Below, in pieces: positions 8,545-17,211 of a stretch of DNA of 64,000 nucleotides; the stretch's first letter is position 1, and each line of letters begins with the position of its first letter. The notes beneath the pieces are model-generated. The model saw nothing but the letters and a program-made list of their open reading frames with translations, was not told the DNA's origin and ran no database searches. Source of the DNA: CBDBIK01 sp965206145 (lineage in GTDB: Bacteria; Pseudomonadota; Alphaproteobacteria; TMED109). Position numbers and translations under genes: made by a program. Location of the stretch: positions 186,001 through 250,000 of the forward strand of contig CBDBIK010000002.1 in assembly GCA_965206145.1 (NCBI GenBank). Direction: 5' to 3'.

Positions 8545-10380
8545 TTATTGGGCCCGTTTCGTGATCCGCGCAGCTTTCTGCGGATCGAACCACCAGGCCG
8601 AGGGGAAGCCGAGGCCGTAACGGGGGTTCTTCGGTGGGTGGCCGAAGATGTCCCAATAGACGAGCCGGAACATGGATATATGCCAGTGCGGGATCACGTA
8701 GTGTCCATGCAGGAGCACACGGTCGAGGGCCCGGGTGGCAGCAATCAGTGTCTCGCGATCTTTGGCCTGGATGACACGGTCGACGAGTTCGTCGACTACG
8801 GGATCACGTACCCCGGTGTAGTTCAGGCTTCCGGGAACCTCGGCGGCTTGCGTCGTCCAGTAATTCCTCTGTTCGTTTCCCGGCGAATGACTCTGATCGA
8901 CGTTCATCACGATCATGTCGTAGTCGTACTCGCGCAGGCGATTGACATACTGGGCCGCATCGACGGTTCGGATCGTCGCTTCGATTCCGAGGCGACGAAG
9001 ATTTTCAACAAAAGGTGAAGCGATGCGCTCGAAGGCAGGCGTGCCGAGCAGGATTTCGAAATCGACGGGAGCGCTGCCAGGCGCAATGAGTCGTTCGCCC
9101 TCCACCCGGTAGCCCGCTTCGTCGAGGAGACGTTTGGCGATGCGCAAATTAGCCCGAAGGTTCCCAGAACCGTCGGTGGCAGGGGGTTTGTAGGCAACGT
9201 TGAAGAGGTCTTCGGGGAGGCGATCCCGATAGGTCTTGAGGATTTCGAGTTCGAGCCCCTCGGGCAGTCCCTGAGAGGCAAGGTCGCTATTCGAGAAATA
9301 GCTCTCGGTTCGCGTGTACTGCCCGTAGAAGAGGGTGCGGTTGGTCCACTCGAAATCAAACGCATAAGCGAGGGCCTTACGCAACTCGCGGTCCTGGAAA
9401 AGGGGCCGCCGGGTGTTAAAGGCGAATCCCTGCATCCCGGTGGGGAGTTCGTGTTTGACGGTTCGGTGAACGAGGAGCCCTTCCTCGCGCTCGCTGATGT
9501 TGTAGGCAGTGGCCCATTCCTTGGAGATGTTCTCGCTCCGGAAGTCGTACTCCCCTGCCTTCAGGGCCTCGATCATGACATTGGTGTCACGGTAATAGTC
9601 GTAGCGGAGGCGTTCGAAGTTATGCCGGCCACGGTTGACGCCTAGGTCTTGCCCCCAGTAGTCGGGCACGCGCTCGTAGACGGCCGAACGGCCGGGATCG
9701 ACCTTGGCGAAACGGTAGGGGCCGCTACCAAGCGGCGGATCAAGGGTGGTTTCCTCGAAATTTCGCCCCTCCCAGTAGTGCTTCGGCAGGATGTCGAATG
9801 TGCCGATGATCAACGCAAGTTCCCGGTTGACCTCCTCGGAGAATGTGAAGCGCACCGAATGAGGGCCCGTCATGTCCACCGAGGTCACGTCTCGGTAGTA
9901 ATCGGCATAGAAAGGCGCACCCTGCGCAACCAGAGTCTGGAAAGTCCAAATGACGTCCTCGGGCGTGATCGGCATATCGTCGTGCCAGCGAGCGCCTTCG
10001 CGGAGGACGAATTCAACCCAGCGGTTTTCGGGACCGACCGTGATGGTCTCGGCGAGAAGTCCGTACTGGGCGAAAGTCTCGTCCTCGGAACCGTAGGTGA
10101 GACTGTCATAGATGAGAGCAGCGCCGGCGGCAGGTACACCCTTCACGATGAACGGGTTCAGGCTATCGAAGGTTCCCCGGGCGGCGAGACGGAGAGTTCC
10201 TCCTTTCGGTGCATTCGGATTTACGTAACCAAAGTGAGTGAAGCCCACAGGTTCTTTGGGTTCTCCAAAGAGCGAGAGCCCGTGCGAGGTGACGGCCTCT
10301 TCCTCGGCAAATACCGGCATGCCGCCAAACTCGATCGCAAGCAGCAACCCCGCGAGAACAAGCGTGCGCCAGATGCTCAC
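8545..10380 (-). CDS. yejA: Peptide-binding protein YejA (family 5 solute-binding)
   Basis: 611-aa periplasmic binding protein for oligopeptides. The signal peptide occupies residues 1-25 (TLVLAGLLLAIEFGGMPVFA). Family 5 features are seen: FDSLNPFIVKG near residue 70, WVEFVLREGARWHDDMPITPEDVIWTF around 140-165, and the RPLFQDRELRKALAYAFDFEW segment. The length and the LSLFGEPKEPVGFTHFGYVNPNAPKGG opening match YejA rather than DppA/OppA. The GTG start overlaps the upstream cytochrome c stop by 4 bp (GTGA). Confidence 0.9.
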   Translation of the reverse strand: MSIWRTLVLAGLLLAIEFGGMPVFAEEEAVTSHGLSLFGEPKEPVGFTHFGYVNPNAPKGGTLRLAARGTFDSLNPFIVKGVPAAGAALIYDSLTYGSEDETFAQYGLLAETITVGPENRWVEFVLREGARWHDDMPITPEDVIWTFQTLVAQGAPFYADYYRDVTSVDMTGPHSVRFTFSEEVNRELALIIGTFDILPKHYWEGRNFEETTLDPPLGSGPYRFAKVDPGRSAVYERVPDYWGQDLGVNRGRHNFERLRYDYYRDTNVMIEALKAGEYDFRSENISKEWATAYNISEREEGLLVHRTVKHELPTGMQGFAFNTRRPLFQDRELRKALAYAFDFEWTNRTLFYGQYTRTESYFSNSDLASQGLPEGLELEILKTYRDRLPEDLFNVAYKPPATDGSGNLRANLRIAKRLLDEAGYRVEGERLIAPGSAPVDFEILLGTPAFERIASPFVENLRRLGIEATIRTVDAAQYVNRLREYDYDMIVMNVDQSHSPGNEQRNYWTTQAAEVPGSLNYTGVRDPVVDELVDRVIQAKDRETLIAATRALDRVLLHGHYVIPHWHISMFRLVYWDIFGHPPKNPRYGLGFPSAWWFDPQKAARITKRAQ

Positions 10381-11000
10381 GGCTCGATGCTATCGTCGGG
10401 TTGGACCTCGGTTTCGGGCGTCTCGAGCGTATCTGCGGTCTCAGGAGCGGAAGGGGAGGCGTCCACGGGGAGCGGTTCCGGATTGTCGGAAAGCGTGCGA
10501 AGCCAGACGATGATGTCGGCACGGGTGCTCTCATCGAGAAGCCCGGTAAAGGCCATTTTCGTGCCAGGAACCCACTTGGCGGGGCTGGTGAGAAAGCCGT
10601 CGAGATTTGCGTAAGTCCAGTTTCCTTCGTGCTTGCTCATTGCTTCCGAGTATCGAAATCCTCCCACGGTGCCGACCTCACGGCCGATCACTGCGCGCAG
10701 AGTGGGTCCGAGTCGTGCATTTTTGCCCAGAGAAAAGGTGTGGCACACGGCGCATTTCTTGGCTTGCAACTCGCCGTTTACGGGATCTGCAGCCGCAAGG
10801 CGCATGGCCAGAGAATTTGTAATAACCGTGGCTGTCGCTTCCCCGGTGGTGGTGGGCATGGGTTCCTTCGAGGCGACCATGGGCAACCCTGGAGCCACAG
10901 GCTCCGGATATACGAATTCACCGAGAATGGCGAGAACGCAGGCGAGTAACGCAGCGGCAAGGAAGCCGCCGACGAACTTATTCAGTTCAAAGGCGGACAT
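10377..11000 (-). CDS. Membrane-anchored mono-heme cytochrome c (CycM-like)
   Basis: 207-aa class I cytochrome c held in the inner membrane by an uncleaved N-terminal helix (about residues 10-28) with its heme domain in the periplasm. The heme motif CAVCH is at residues 83-87, and KWVPGTKMAFTGL supplies the likely Met axial ligand. The pattern matches the cytochrome c552/CycM group that feeds aa3-type oxidases. A Pro/Glu/Thr-rich acidic tail of about 25 residues follows the heme domain. The ATG at 11000 is chosen because GGAG lies 6 nt upstream; an upstream in-frame ATG at 11054 has no such site. It overlaps yejA by 4 bp, so it is the first gene of the yej operon, an unusual pairing. Confidence 0.85.
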   Translation of the reverse strand: MSAFELNKFVGGFLAAALLACVLAILGEFVYPEPVAPGLPMVASKEPMPTTTGEATATVITNSLAMRLAAADPVNGELQAKKCAVCHTFSLGKNARLGPTLRAVIGREVGTVGGFRYSEAMSKHEGNWTYANLDGFLTSPAKWVPGTKMAFTGLLDESTRADIIVWLRTLSDNPEPLPVDASPSAPETADTLETPETEVQPDDSIEP

Positions 11001-11101
11001 TTGGCTCTCCGAATCCATGCTCGCTGGTGAGCGCCCGTCGAGCTTCTTCATCATAGGGCCGCAGGCCAGTGCTTTCCATTGCTCTGCAACCTTCCGCAGC
11101 T

Positions 11102-12634
11102 TCAGGCTAGGGAGCGTCCGGTCATGTCGTCAGGGCACTCGATCCCGAGCAACGAAAGCGCGGTCGGCGCAAGGTCTGCAAGCGATCCGTTCCTGAGAGC
11201 CGATCCGCCGCCGCTACCGTGAATCACGATCGGCACTGGGTTGGTAGTATGCGCAGTGCAGGGGTTTTCCGGCGAGCCCATTTCCTCGACGTTCCCATGA
11301 TCGGCGGTGACCATGAGGCGTCCATCAAGGGTCTGTAAGGCATCGGCGATGCGCCCAAGGCATGCATCCACCACCTCTACCGCCCGGATGGCGGCAACGA
11401 AATCGCCAGTGTGTCCCACCATGTCGGGGTTTGCATAGTTCGTAACGACGAGATCCAGCCTCCCTTTGCCGATCGCGTCCAGGAGACGGTTGGTCATTTT
11501 CTCGGCGGACATCTCCGGGGCGAGGTCGTAGGTTGCGACCTTTGGGGAATCAACGAGGATTCGCTCTTCGCCGGGGAAGAACTCTTCCCGTCCTCCGTTG
11601 AGGAAAAAAGTCACGTGCGCGTATTTCTCCGTTTCAGCGATGCGGAGTTGGCGCAGCCCTGCAGTCGACACGATCTCGCCCAGGGTTCCTTCCGGTTGCT
11701 CGGAAGGAAACAACGGCCGTGCACGTCGATCAAGTGAATCCGAGCATGAGGCCATGGAAAGTGCGGCGGCAAATGCAGGCTGCTTCGCGGCGAACTCGTC
11801 GAATTCAGGTTCCAGAAGGGCGGAAAGAATCTGCCGCACGCGATCTGCGCGGAAGTTCGCGCACAGGACGCCGTCACCGTCCTTAATCCCTGCGTATCCA
11901 TCGAGAATGGCAGGCTCTACGAACTCGTCTGTCGTATCGGCGGCATGTGCGCGCTTGATCGTGGCGAGTGCGGATTCGCACACATCACCCTCGCCCGACA
12001 CGATGGTCTGCCACGCCCGTTCGGTGCGTTCCCAGCGCCGGTCACGGTCCATGGCCCAGTAGCGGCCCTGAACTGAGGCAATGCGCACATCCTTGGTTTC
12101 GGAGATTGCCTTTTCGAAGGCAGCGATATGAACCGGGGCACTCGCCGGTGCTACGTCCCGCCCGTCAAGGAAGGCATGCACCCGAACGGGCACGCCGACG
12201 GCGTCAAGGATCCTGCAAAGCGCGACGATGTGGTCCTGATGGGAGTGGACGCCACCTGGAGAAATGAGCCCAAGAACATGACAGATTCCCTTTGAACGCC
12301 GAAGACGCTCAGTCATGTCCCGGAGAAGGGGATGCGTATTCAGACTTCCGTTTTCGATTGCCTGGGTGATTCGAGGGAGGTCTTGGGGGATGGTTCGCCC
12401 GGCACCGATGGACATGTGTCCAACTTCAGAATTTCCCATCTGCCCCTCGGGCAGGCCCACGGCAGGCCCGGAAGCGTGAAGAATGCCTGAGCGTCCTTCG
12501 GCAACGAGGCGATCCATCACAGGAGTGTCGGCAGCGAGAATGGCGTTGCCTTGCACTTCCTCCCGATGGCCCCAGCCGTCGAGGACACATAGAACGAGAG
12601 GGCCTGCAAACGTGCGGGACGGAGGTAAGGTCAA
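11102..12634 (-). CDS. gpmI: 2,3-bisphosphoglycerate-independent phosphoglycerate mutase
   Basis: 510-aa Mn-dependent enzyme that interconverts 3- and 2-phosphoglycerate in glycolysis/gluconeogenesis. Seen: LCVLDGWGHREE at the N-terminus (metal Asp), the catalytic serine in MGNSEVGHMSIGAGR near residue 65, the phosphatase-fold metal motifs TADHGNVEEM and TTNPVPIV near the C-terminus, and full family length. The best start is a TTG at 12634, 7 bp after the rsfS stop, consistent with translational coupling. rlmH, which usually sits between rsfS and this gene in alphaproteobacteria, is absent. Confidence 0.95.
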   Translation of the reverse strand: MTLPPSRTFAGPLVLCVLDGWGHREEVQGNAILAADTPVMDRLVAEGRSGILHASGPAVGLPEGQMGNSEVGHMSIGAGRTIPQDLPRITQAIENGSLNTHPLLRDMTERLRRSKGICHVLGLISPGGVHSHQDHIVALCRILDAVGVPVRVHAFLDGRDVAPASAPVHIAAFEKAISETKDVRIASVQGRYWAMDRDRRWERTERAWQTIVSGEGDVCESALATIKRAHAADTTDEFVEPAILDGYAGIKDGDGVLCANFRADRVRQILSALLEPEFDEFAAKQPAFAAALSMASCSDSLDRRARPLFPSEQPEGTLGEIVSTAGLRQLRIAETEKYAHVTFFLNGGREEFFPGEERILVDSPKVATYDLAPEMSAEKMTNRLLDAIGKGRLDLVVTNYANPDMVGHTGDFVAAIRAVEVVDACLGRIADALQTLDGRLMVTADHGNVEEMGSPENPCTAHTTNPVPIVIHGSGGGSALRNGSLADLAPTALSLLGIECPDDMTGRSLA

Positions 12635-12641
12635 TGGCTAC

Positions 12642-13013
12642 TCAAATCGCTTCCGGGAGGGGAGCGTTCCACATCTTTTCAAGGCCGTAGAAAAGGCGTG
12701 TCTCGGGACGGAAGATGTGGACGATCACGTCTCCCACATCGATCAGAACCCAGTCGGCTCGGTTCGCTCCCTCGACGGAAAGCCTGGGCGGGTTGGTGCG
12801 TTTGAGGGCGAGAGTGAGATTTTCAACAAGGCCGCGGACGTGGCGTGCTGACCTTCCGCTGGCGATGATCATGCAGTCGGCGATCGTGGACTTGCCGGCA
12901 AGGTCAATGCAGACGATGCCCTCGGCCTTGCTGTCGGCGAGCACCTGCTCGATCAACGTACGCAGATACGTATCGTGAAACTCGTACGGAGACGCAGAGG
13001 ATTCTTTTTTCAC
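12642..13013 (-). CDS. rsfS: Ribosomal silencing factor RsfS
   Basis: 123-aa RsfS/Iojap protein that binds L14 on the 50S subunit and blocks subunit joining when nutrients are scarce. Seen: DSKAEGIVCIDLAGKSTIADCMIIASGRSARHV (the conserved core, residues 28-60) and ADWVLIDVGDVIVHIF near the C-terminus, both family hallmarks. GTG start, 3 bp after the nadD stop, in the standard nadD-rsfS order. Confidence 0.93.
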   Translation of the reverse strand: MKKESSASPYEFHDTYLRTLIEQVLADSKAEGIVCIDLAGKSTIADCMIIASGRSARHVRGLVENLTLALKRTNPPRLSVEGANRADWVLIDVGDVIVHIFRPETRLFYGLEKMWNAPLPEAI

Positions 13014-13016
13014 AGA

Positions 13017-13625
13017 TTAGGCGGACCGGAAGCGTTGTGCGCGGATCGCCGCCGCCGAAGCGGGATGGCGACGCCACGCAAGGAATGCCCATGTGGGCGG
13101 CTTCTGCAGTGCGAGTGTTCGAACGGAGGTGCCCGATACCCTGGTCCGAGCGAACCTCCTTGCGGCAACGCTTGTCAAGGCACGGCGAGGATAGGACCCG
13201 CGCGAAAGCACCGCAACGGGCACCGATCGGAAAAAACGATCCCATCGGCACCAACGGTGCATTTCAGGGAAGAGATCGCCGCCTGCGAGCCAAACGAAAC
13301 GCGTGCCGGGGAGTCTCTCCAACAGTCGGGCAAGAGTGGCGTGCGTGCGAACAGTTCCCAATCGAGCTTCGAGATCGCTGGGCAGGATGCGAGGGTGGCG
13401 AGAGGTCCTGAGCGCGGAAGTCAAGCGTTCAGGAAACGGTTTCATCTCGGCTGAGAGCTTGAACGGATTGCCCGGAGAGACGAGCCACCACACCTCGTCG
13501 AGCTGAAGTACTGCCAGCGCGTGGGCGCTAACGGCCCGGTGGCCACCATGGGCTGGGTTGAAGGAGCCGCCGAGGAGGCCGATCCGGCACCCGCGGCGTC
13601 GGATGGTGGCGAGGGTGCGGTTCAG
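13017..13625 (-). CDS. nadD: Nicotinate-nucleotide adenylyltransferase with apparent CTG start
   Basis: Transfers AMP to nicotinate mononucleotide in NAD synthesis. The frame between proA and rsfS encodes RIGLLGGSFNPAHGGH, the nucleotidyltransferase T/HxGH motif, followed by LDEVWWLVSPGNPFK, both NadD hallmarks, and LPGTRFVWLAGGD later. The frame upstream is closed by a stop at 13677-13679, and no ATG, GTG or TTG occurs before the GLLGGSFNP motif. The first conventional start (GTG at 13493) would delete that motif. The most plausible start is CTG at 13623-13625, which overlaps the proA TGA as CTGA and mimics the 4-bp overlaps elsewhere here; it gives 202 aa, normal for the family. A sequencing error or use of ATC at 13604 are alternatives. 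Confidence 0.8.
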   Translation of the reverse strand: MNRTLATIRRRGCRIGLLGGSFNPAHGGHRAVSAHALAVLQLDEVWWLVSPGNPFKLSAEMKPFPERLTSALRTSRHPRILPSDLEARLGTVRTHATLARLLERLPGTRFVWLAGGDLFPEMHRWCRWDRFFRSVPVAVLSRGSYPRRALTSVAARRFARTRVSGTSVRTLALQKPPTWAFLAWRRHPASAAAIRAQRFRSA

Positions 13626-14953
13626 GGGCGTGTCTCGCCGTGCCCGCGGACGACGTACTTGTGGGTCGTCAGCTGCTCAAGGCCTACGGGGCCTCGCGCG
13701 TGCAGCCTGCCGGTCGAAATACCGATCTCGGCTCCCATTCCGAACTCCCCCCCGTCAGCGAATTGTGTTGATGCGTTGTGGATGACAATCGCACTATCAA
13801 CCTCACGAAGAAACCGTTCGGCCGCCTTCTTATCCTTGGTCACAATCGCATCGGTATGGTTGGAGCCATGCCGGGCGATATGGGCGATCGCTCCTTCGAA
13901 ATCATCGACTACCCGGATCGAAATGATGGCATCGAGATATTCGGTGTCCCAGTCTTCGGGTGTTGCAGGTATCACCTTCGGATTAATCGCCTGAACCGTC
14001 TCATCGCCCCGCACCTCGCAGCCATTCTCGATCAGGCGATGTACCACACCGGGCAGGACCTTGCTCACTGCTTCCCGGTGACAGAGGACCGTCTCGGTTG
14101 CCCCGCAGACGGACGTGCGACGCATTTTCCCATTGTGAACGACCTCCGCGGCCATCCCGGGATCGGCCGCACGGTCGAGATATGTATGACAAAGCCCTTC
14201 GAGGTGGGCGAGCACAGGTACCCGGCTTTCGTTTTGGACCCGCTCGATCAGTGATGGGCCGCCGCGAGGGACAATGACATCAACCCATTCCGGCATCTGC
14301 ATTAGCATCCCCGCTGCCCCGCGATCGGCGGTGGGCACCATCTGCACCGCCGCAGGATTAATTCCGGAGGCCTCGATTCCTTCGCTGAGTGCATCAAGGA
14401 TTGCCCTGTTGGAACGGAAACTCTCGGAACCACCTCGAAGGATGGCCGCGTTTCCAGATTTGAGGCACAGCCCACCCGCATCAACCGTCACGTTGGGGCG
14501 CGATTCGTAAATGATTCCGATGACGCCGAGAGGTACCTGGACACGGGCAAGATCAAGTCCATTCGCCTCATTAGTCCATCGAGCGGACACGCGTCCTACC
14601 GGATCGGGAAGCGATGCGATCGACTCTAGGCTGGATGCCATGCTTTCCACTCGGGTCTCGTCAACCATCAGTCGGTCACGCAAGGAATTCGAGAGCGAAG
14701 AGGCGTTTTTGAGATCCGTTGCGTTGGCCGAGAGAATCTCTTCGCTTCTGCGCCGCAGCACCTTGGCGGTCCTGGTGAGCGCGGCATTCCGCATATCCGT
14801 CGAGGAGCGGGCGAGTTCCTTGGCCGCTCTGCGTGCTGCCCGCCCGATTGCATCCATTGTTTCGCGGAGAGAATCACCTCTTTTGGCTTTCTTACCTCCC
14901 TTGACCGAAGAATCTTCTACGGGTGTCTCCACTGCTTCTTCGAGCGACGTCAT
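13622..14953 (-). CDS. proA: Glutamate-5-semialdehyde dehydrogenase (gamma-glutamyl phosphate reductase)
   Basis: 443-aa NADPH-dependent enzyme for the second step of proline synthesis. Seen: the cofactor-binding LGVIGIIYESRPNVTVDAGGLCLKSGNA region, the catalytic cysteine in NGKMRRTSVCGATET, and the C-terminal STQFADGGEFGMGAEIGISTGRLHARGPVGLEQLTTHKY signature. The N-terminus has about 30 extra residues with a KKAKR patch; GGAGG lies 10 nt before the ATG at 14953, and an internal ATG at 14857 is the alternative. Follows proB in the pathway order. Confidence 0.95.
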   Translation of the reverse strand: MTSLEEAVETPVEDSSVKGGKKAKRGDSLRETMDAIGRAARRAAKELARSSTDMRNAALTRTAKVLRRRSEEILSANATDLKNASSLSNSLRDRLMVDETRVESMASSLESIASLPDPVGRVSARWTNEANGLDLARVQVPLGVIGIIYESRPNVTVDAGGLCLKSGNAAILRGGSESFRSNRAILDALSEGIEASGINPAAVQMVPTADRGAAGMLMQMPEWVDVIVPRGGPSLIERVQNESRVPVLAHLEGLCHTYLDRAADPGMAAEVVHNGKMRRTSVCGATETVLCHREAVSKVLPGVVHRLIENGCEVRGDETVQAINPKVIPATPEDWDTEYLDAIISIRVVDDFEGAIAHIARHGSNHTDAIVTKDKKAAERFLREVDSAIVIHNASTQFADGGEFGMGAEIGISTGRLHARGPVGLEQLTTHKYVVRGHGETRP

Positions 14954-15040
14954 CGGTTTCGGTCCTCCTGCGGGGTACCGGCCACCATGACACGGAGGCG
15001 CGGGAACCTAAAGATAAAGATACCGCACAAAGCTCGTCTG

Positions 15041-16162
15041 TTAGGCCTTCCTCATGAGCACCATGTCGTCTCGATGCACAAGCTCGTTGCGCCTGCGATA
15101 GCCAAGAATCTCCTCGATCTCTTGGCTCTTTCGTCCCAGAATCTGTTTTGCCTCGCTGGCGGGGTAGGCCACCAGTCCGCGTCCGAGTACGGCTCCTTTG
15201 CTATCTTTGATCAATACGGGATCACCTCGTTGAAAATCTCCATAAATGCCTGTAACTCCCGCGGGAAGAAGGCTTTTTCCGTTTAAGAGCGCACGGCCGG
15301 CACCCGTGTCGATGACGAGCTCGCCGTCAGGTTCCGTCTGGCTTCGAATCCAGCGTTTGCGCGCCGAAAGTGGAGTGTCGTCCGCGAGAAACCAGGTCGC
15401 ACGTCCACCTTTTGCCAATCGGGAAAGCGCACCGGGCTCACGTCCGTCGACGATGACCATGGCGCAGCCCGCTGCAGTCGCGATCCGCGCTGCCTGCAGT
15501 TTCGTCACCATACCGCCCGAGCCCGCGGAGGCACTTTTCCCTGCCATCGCTTCGATGCGCTTGTCGATCCGTTTCACTTCCTCGACGTGCCGGGCATCGG
15601 AATCGAGCGCAGGGTCCGAAGTGTAGAGGCCATCGGTGCTGGACAACATGACGAGCACACCGGCACTTGCGAGCTGAGCGACACGGGCTGCCAAGCGGTC
15701 GTTGTCGCCATAGCGGATCTCGTCGGTGGCGACGGTGTCGTTCTCGTTGATGACCGGAATCGCTGAAAGGCGGAGCAGGGCGTCCAGCGTACCCCGGGCG
15801 TTGAGCGAGTTTCGTCGCTGCTCGATGTCGGCAGGACCCAGCAGCATCTGCGCCACCGTGATTCCGTGGGGACGGAAGGCGTCTCGCCAGGCGTTAGCAA
15901 GGGAGATCTGGCCGATTGCTGCTGCCGCCTGACGGTCCTCGATACTGCGAAGTGCCTGCTGGTTGGAGAAATGAGTGCGCCCGGCCACAACCGCTCCGGA
16001 GGAGACGGCGATGATTTCACACCCCTCCTTACGAAAAGAGGCGAGATCGTCGGCAAGACGCGCAAGCCATCTTCGTCGGATGTTCCCCGTTTCCGGATCG
16101 GCGAGCAGGATTGAGCCTACCTTGATGACGATGCGCCGAGCTTTGGCAAGTGGAGACTTCAC
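15041..16162 (-). CDS. proB: Glutamate 5-kinase with PUA domain
   Basis: 373-aa kinase phosphorylating glutamate in the first, proline-inhibited step of proline synthesis. The amino-acid kinase domain is shown by RRIVIKVGSILL at the start, IIAVSSGAVVAGR, VINENDTVATDEIRYGDNDRLAARVA and SAGSGGMVTKLQAARIA. The PUA domain occupies roughly residues 275-373 (GELVIDTGAGRALLNGKSLLPAGVT onward). Its GTG start overlaps the obgE stop by 4 bp. Confidence 0.95.
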   Translation of the reverse strand: MKSPLAKARRIVIKVGSILLADPETGNIRRRWLARLADDLASFRKEGCEIIAVSSGAVVAGRTHFSNQQALRSIEDRQAAAAIGQISLANAWRDAFRPHGITVAQMLLGPADIEQRRNSLNARGTLDALLRLSAIPVINENDTVATDEIRYGDNDRLAARVAQLASAGVLVMLSSTDGLYTSDPALDSDARHVEEVKRIDKRIEAMAGKSASAGSGGMVTKLQAARIATAAGCAMVIVDGREPGALSRLAKGGRATWFLADDTPLSARKRWIRSQTEPDGELVIDTGAGRALLNGKSLLPAGVTGIYGDFQRGDPVLIKDSKGAVLGRGLVAYPASEAKQILGRKSQEIEEILGYRRRNELVHRDDMVLMRKA

Positions 16163-17169
16163 GCAACTACACTCCCGCGCATCTTTCGGACATGTCCGGC
16201 AAGTACGGAGAGTGCTTCCTGTACCCCGGCACCGGAGACCGACGATAAGGCGAGGGCATTTTTTTCCACGGCCCGGATCAGGGCTTTCCGTTTCTCCTCA
16301 ATCTCTTCCGGCACGAGGGCATCGATCTTTCCGAGTGCCACCACCTCAGGTTTGTCGGCAACCCCAGCACCGTAAAGCGCAAGTTCATTGCGGATGGTGC
16401 GGTAGGCCTCACCTACATCATCGAGGGTTCCATCGACGATGTGCAGAAGCACCGCGCAGCGCTCGACATGGCCAAGAAACTGATCACCGATCCCGGCACC
16501 TTGGTGGGCACCCTCGATGAGGCCCGGGATGTCGGCCATGACAAATTCCTCGTCGACGCCCAGGCGCACGACCCCGAGCCCAGGGGTGAGTGTGGTGAAG
16601 GGATAAGACGCGATCTTCGGGCGTGCGCCGCTGACCGCGGAAAGGAAAGTAGATTTACCTGCGTTGGGAAGGCCTACAAGGCCTGCATCGGCAAGAAGCT
16701 TGAGTCGAAGCCGAACCCACATTTCGCGTGCCGCACCGCCTTCCGTTGCGGTCCGAGGGGCACGGTTGGTCGAGGAAGCGAAGCGGGCATTGCCCTGTCC
16801 ACCGTCGCCGCCGGGAAGAAGTGTTTCCGAGGCTTGTGCGTGGTCGAGATCCAGCAAGAGAGTTTCGTCATCGGCGAGCACTTCGGTGCCCACGGGAACT
16901 TTGATCACGAGGGGAAGGGCCGATGGGCCCGTGCGGTTCTTTCCTGCACCGTCGGCACCGCGTCGTGCCTTGAAATGCTGGCGGTGGCGAAAGTCGATCA
17001 GCGTGCCCGCACCGTTGACAGCTTCAAACACGATGTCGCCGCCCCGCCCACCGTCGCCGCCGTCGGGCCCGCCGTACTCGACGTATTTCTCTCGGCGGAA
17101 GCTCACGCAACCGCTACCGCCGGCACCGGAGCGCACATAGATCTTCGCTTGGTCGAGAAAGCGGCTCAT
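16159..17169 (-). CDS. obgE: Obg family GTPase ObgE/CgtA
   Basis: 336-aa GTPase that associates with the 50S subunit and links ribosome maturation to stress and cell cycle. The Gly-rich OBG domain (residues 1-158: GAGGSGCVSFRREKYV, GGPDGGDGGRGGDIV) precedes the G domain: G1 GLPNAGKST at 166-174, switch region FTTLTPGLGVV, G3 DIPG at 213-216. The G4 position reads GKID (280-283) where NKxD is usual. No C-terminal Obg-C domain is present, as is common. The start codon is abutted by a perfect 18-nt palindrome (17171-17188) that would occlude ribosome access. Confidence 0.93.
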   Translation of the reverse strand: MSRFLDQAKIYVRSGAGGSGCVSFRREKYVEYGGPDGGDGGRGGDIVFEAVNGAGTLIDFRHRQHFKARRGADGAGKNRTGPSALPLVIKVPVGTEVLADDETLLLDLDHAQASETLLPGGDGGQGNARFASSTNRAPRTATEGGAAREMWVRLRLKLLADAGLVGLPNAGKSTFLSAVSGARPKIASYPFTTLTPGLGVVRLGVDEEFVMADIPGLIEGAHQGAGIGDQFLGHVERCAVLLHIVDGTLDDVGEAYRTIRNELALYGAGVADKPEVVALGKIDALVPEEIEEKRKALIRAVEKNALALSSVSGAGVQEALSVLAGHVRKMRGSVVA

Positions 17170-17170
17170 G

Positions 17171-17188
17171 GCCCCGCTCGAGCGGGGC
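17171..17188 (-). promoter_or_regulatory. Perfect GC hairpin abutting the obgE start codon
   Basis: GCCCCGCTCGAGCGGGGC forms a 7-bp G/C stem with a TCGA loop and ends one base before the obgE ATG on the minus strand. It covers the whole region where a ribosome-binding site should be. It could be a translational control hairpin. On the plus strand it is followed by only three Ts, and no plus-strand gene would use it as terminator. Confidence 0.55.
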
Positions 17189-17211
17189 TTTGATCCCCCG
17201 AAGTGGTTCGC

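Noticed and set aside
16441..17193. A 250-codon plus-strand frame under obgE
   Set aside because: Antisense of obgE; no motifs, and obgE is certain.
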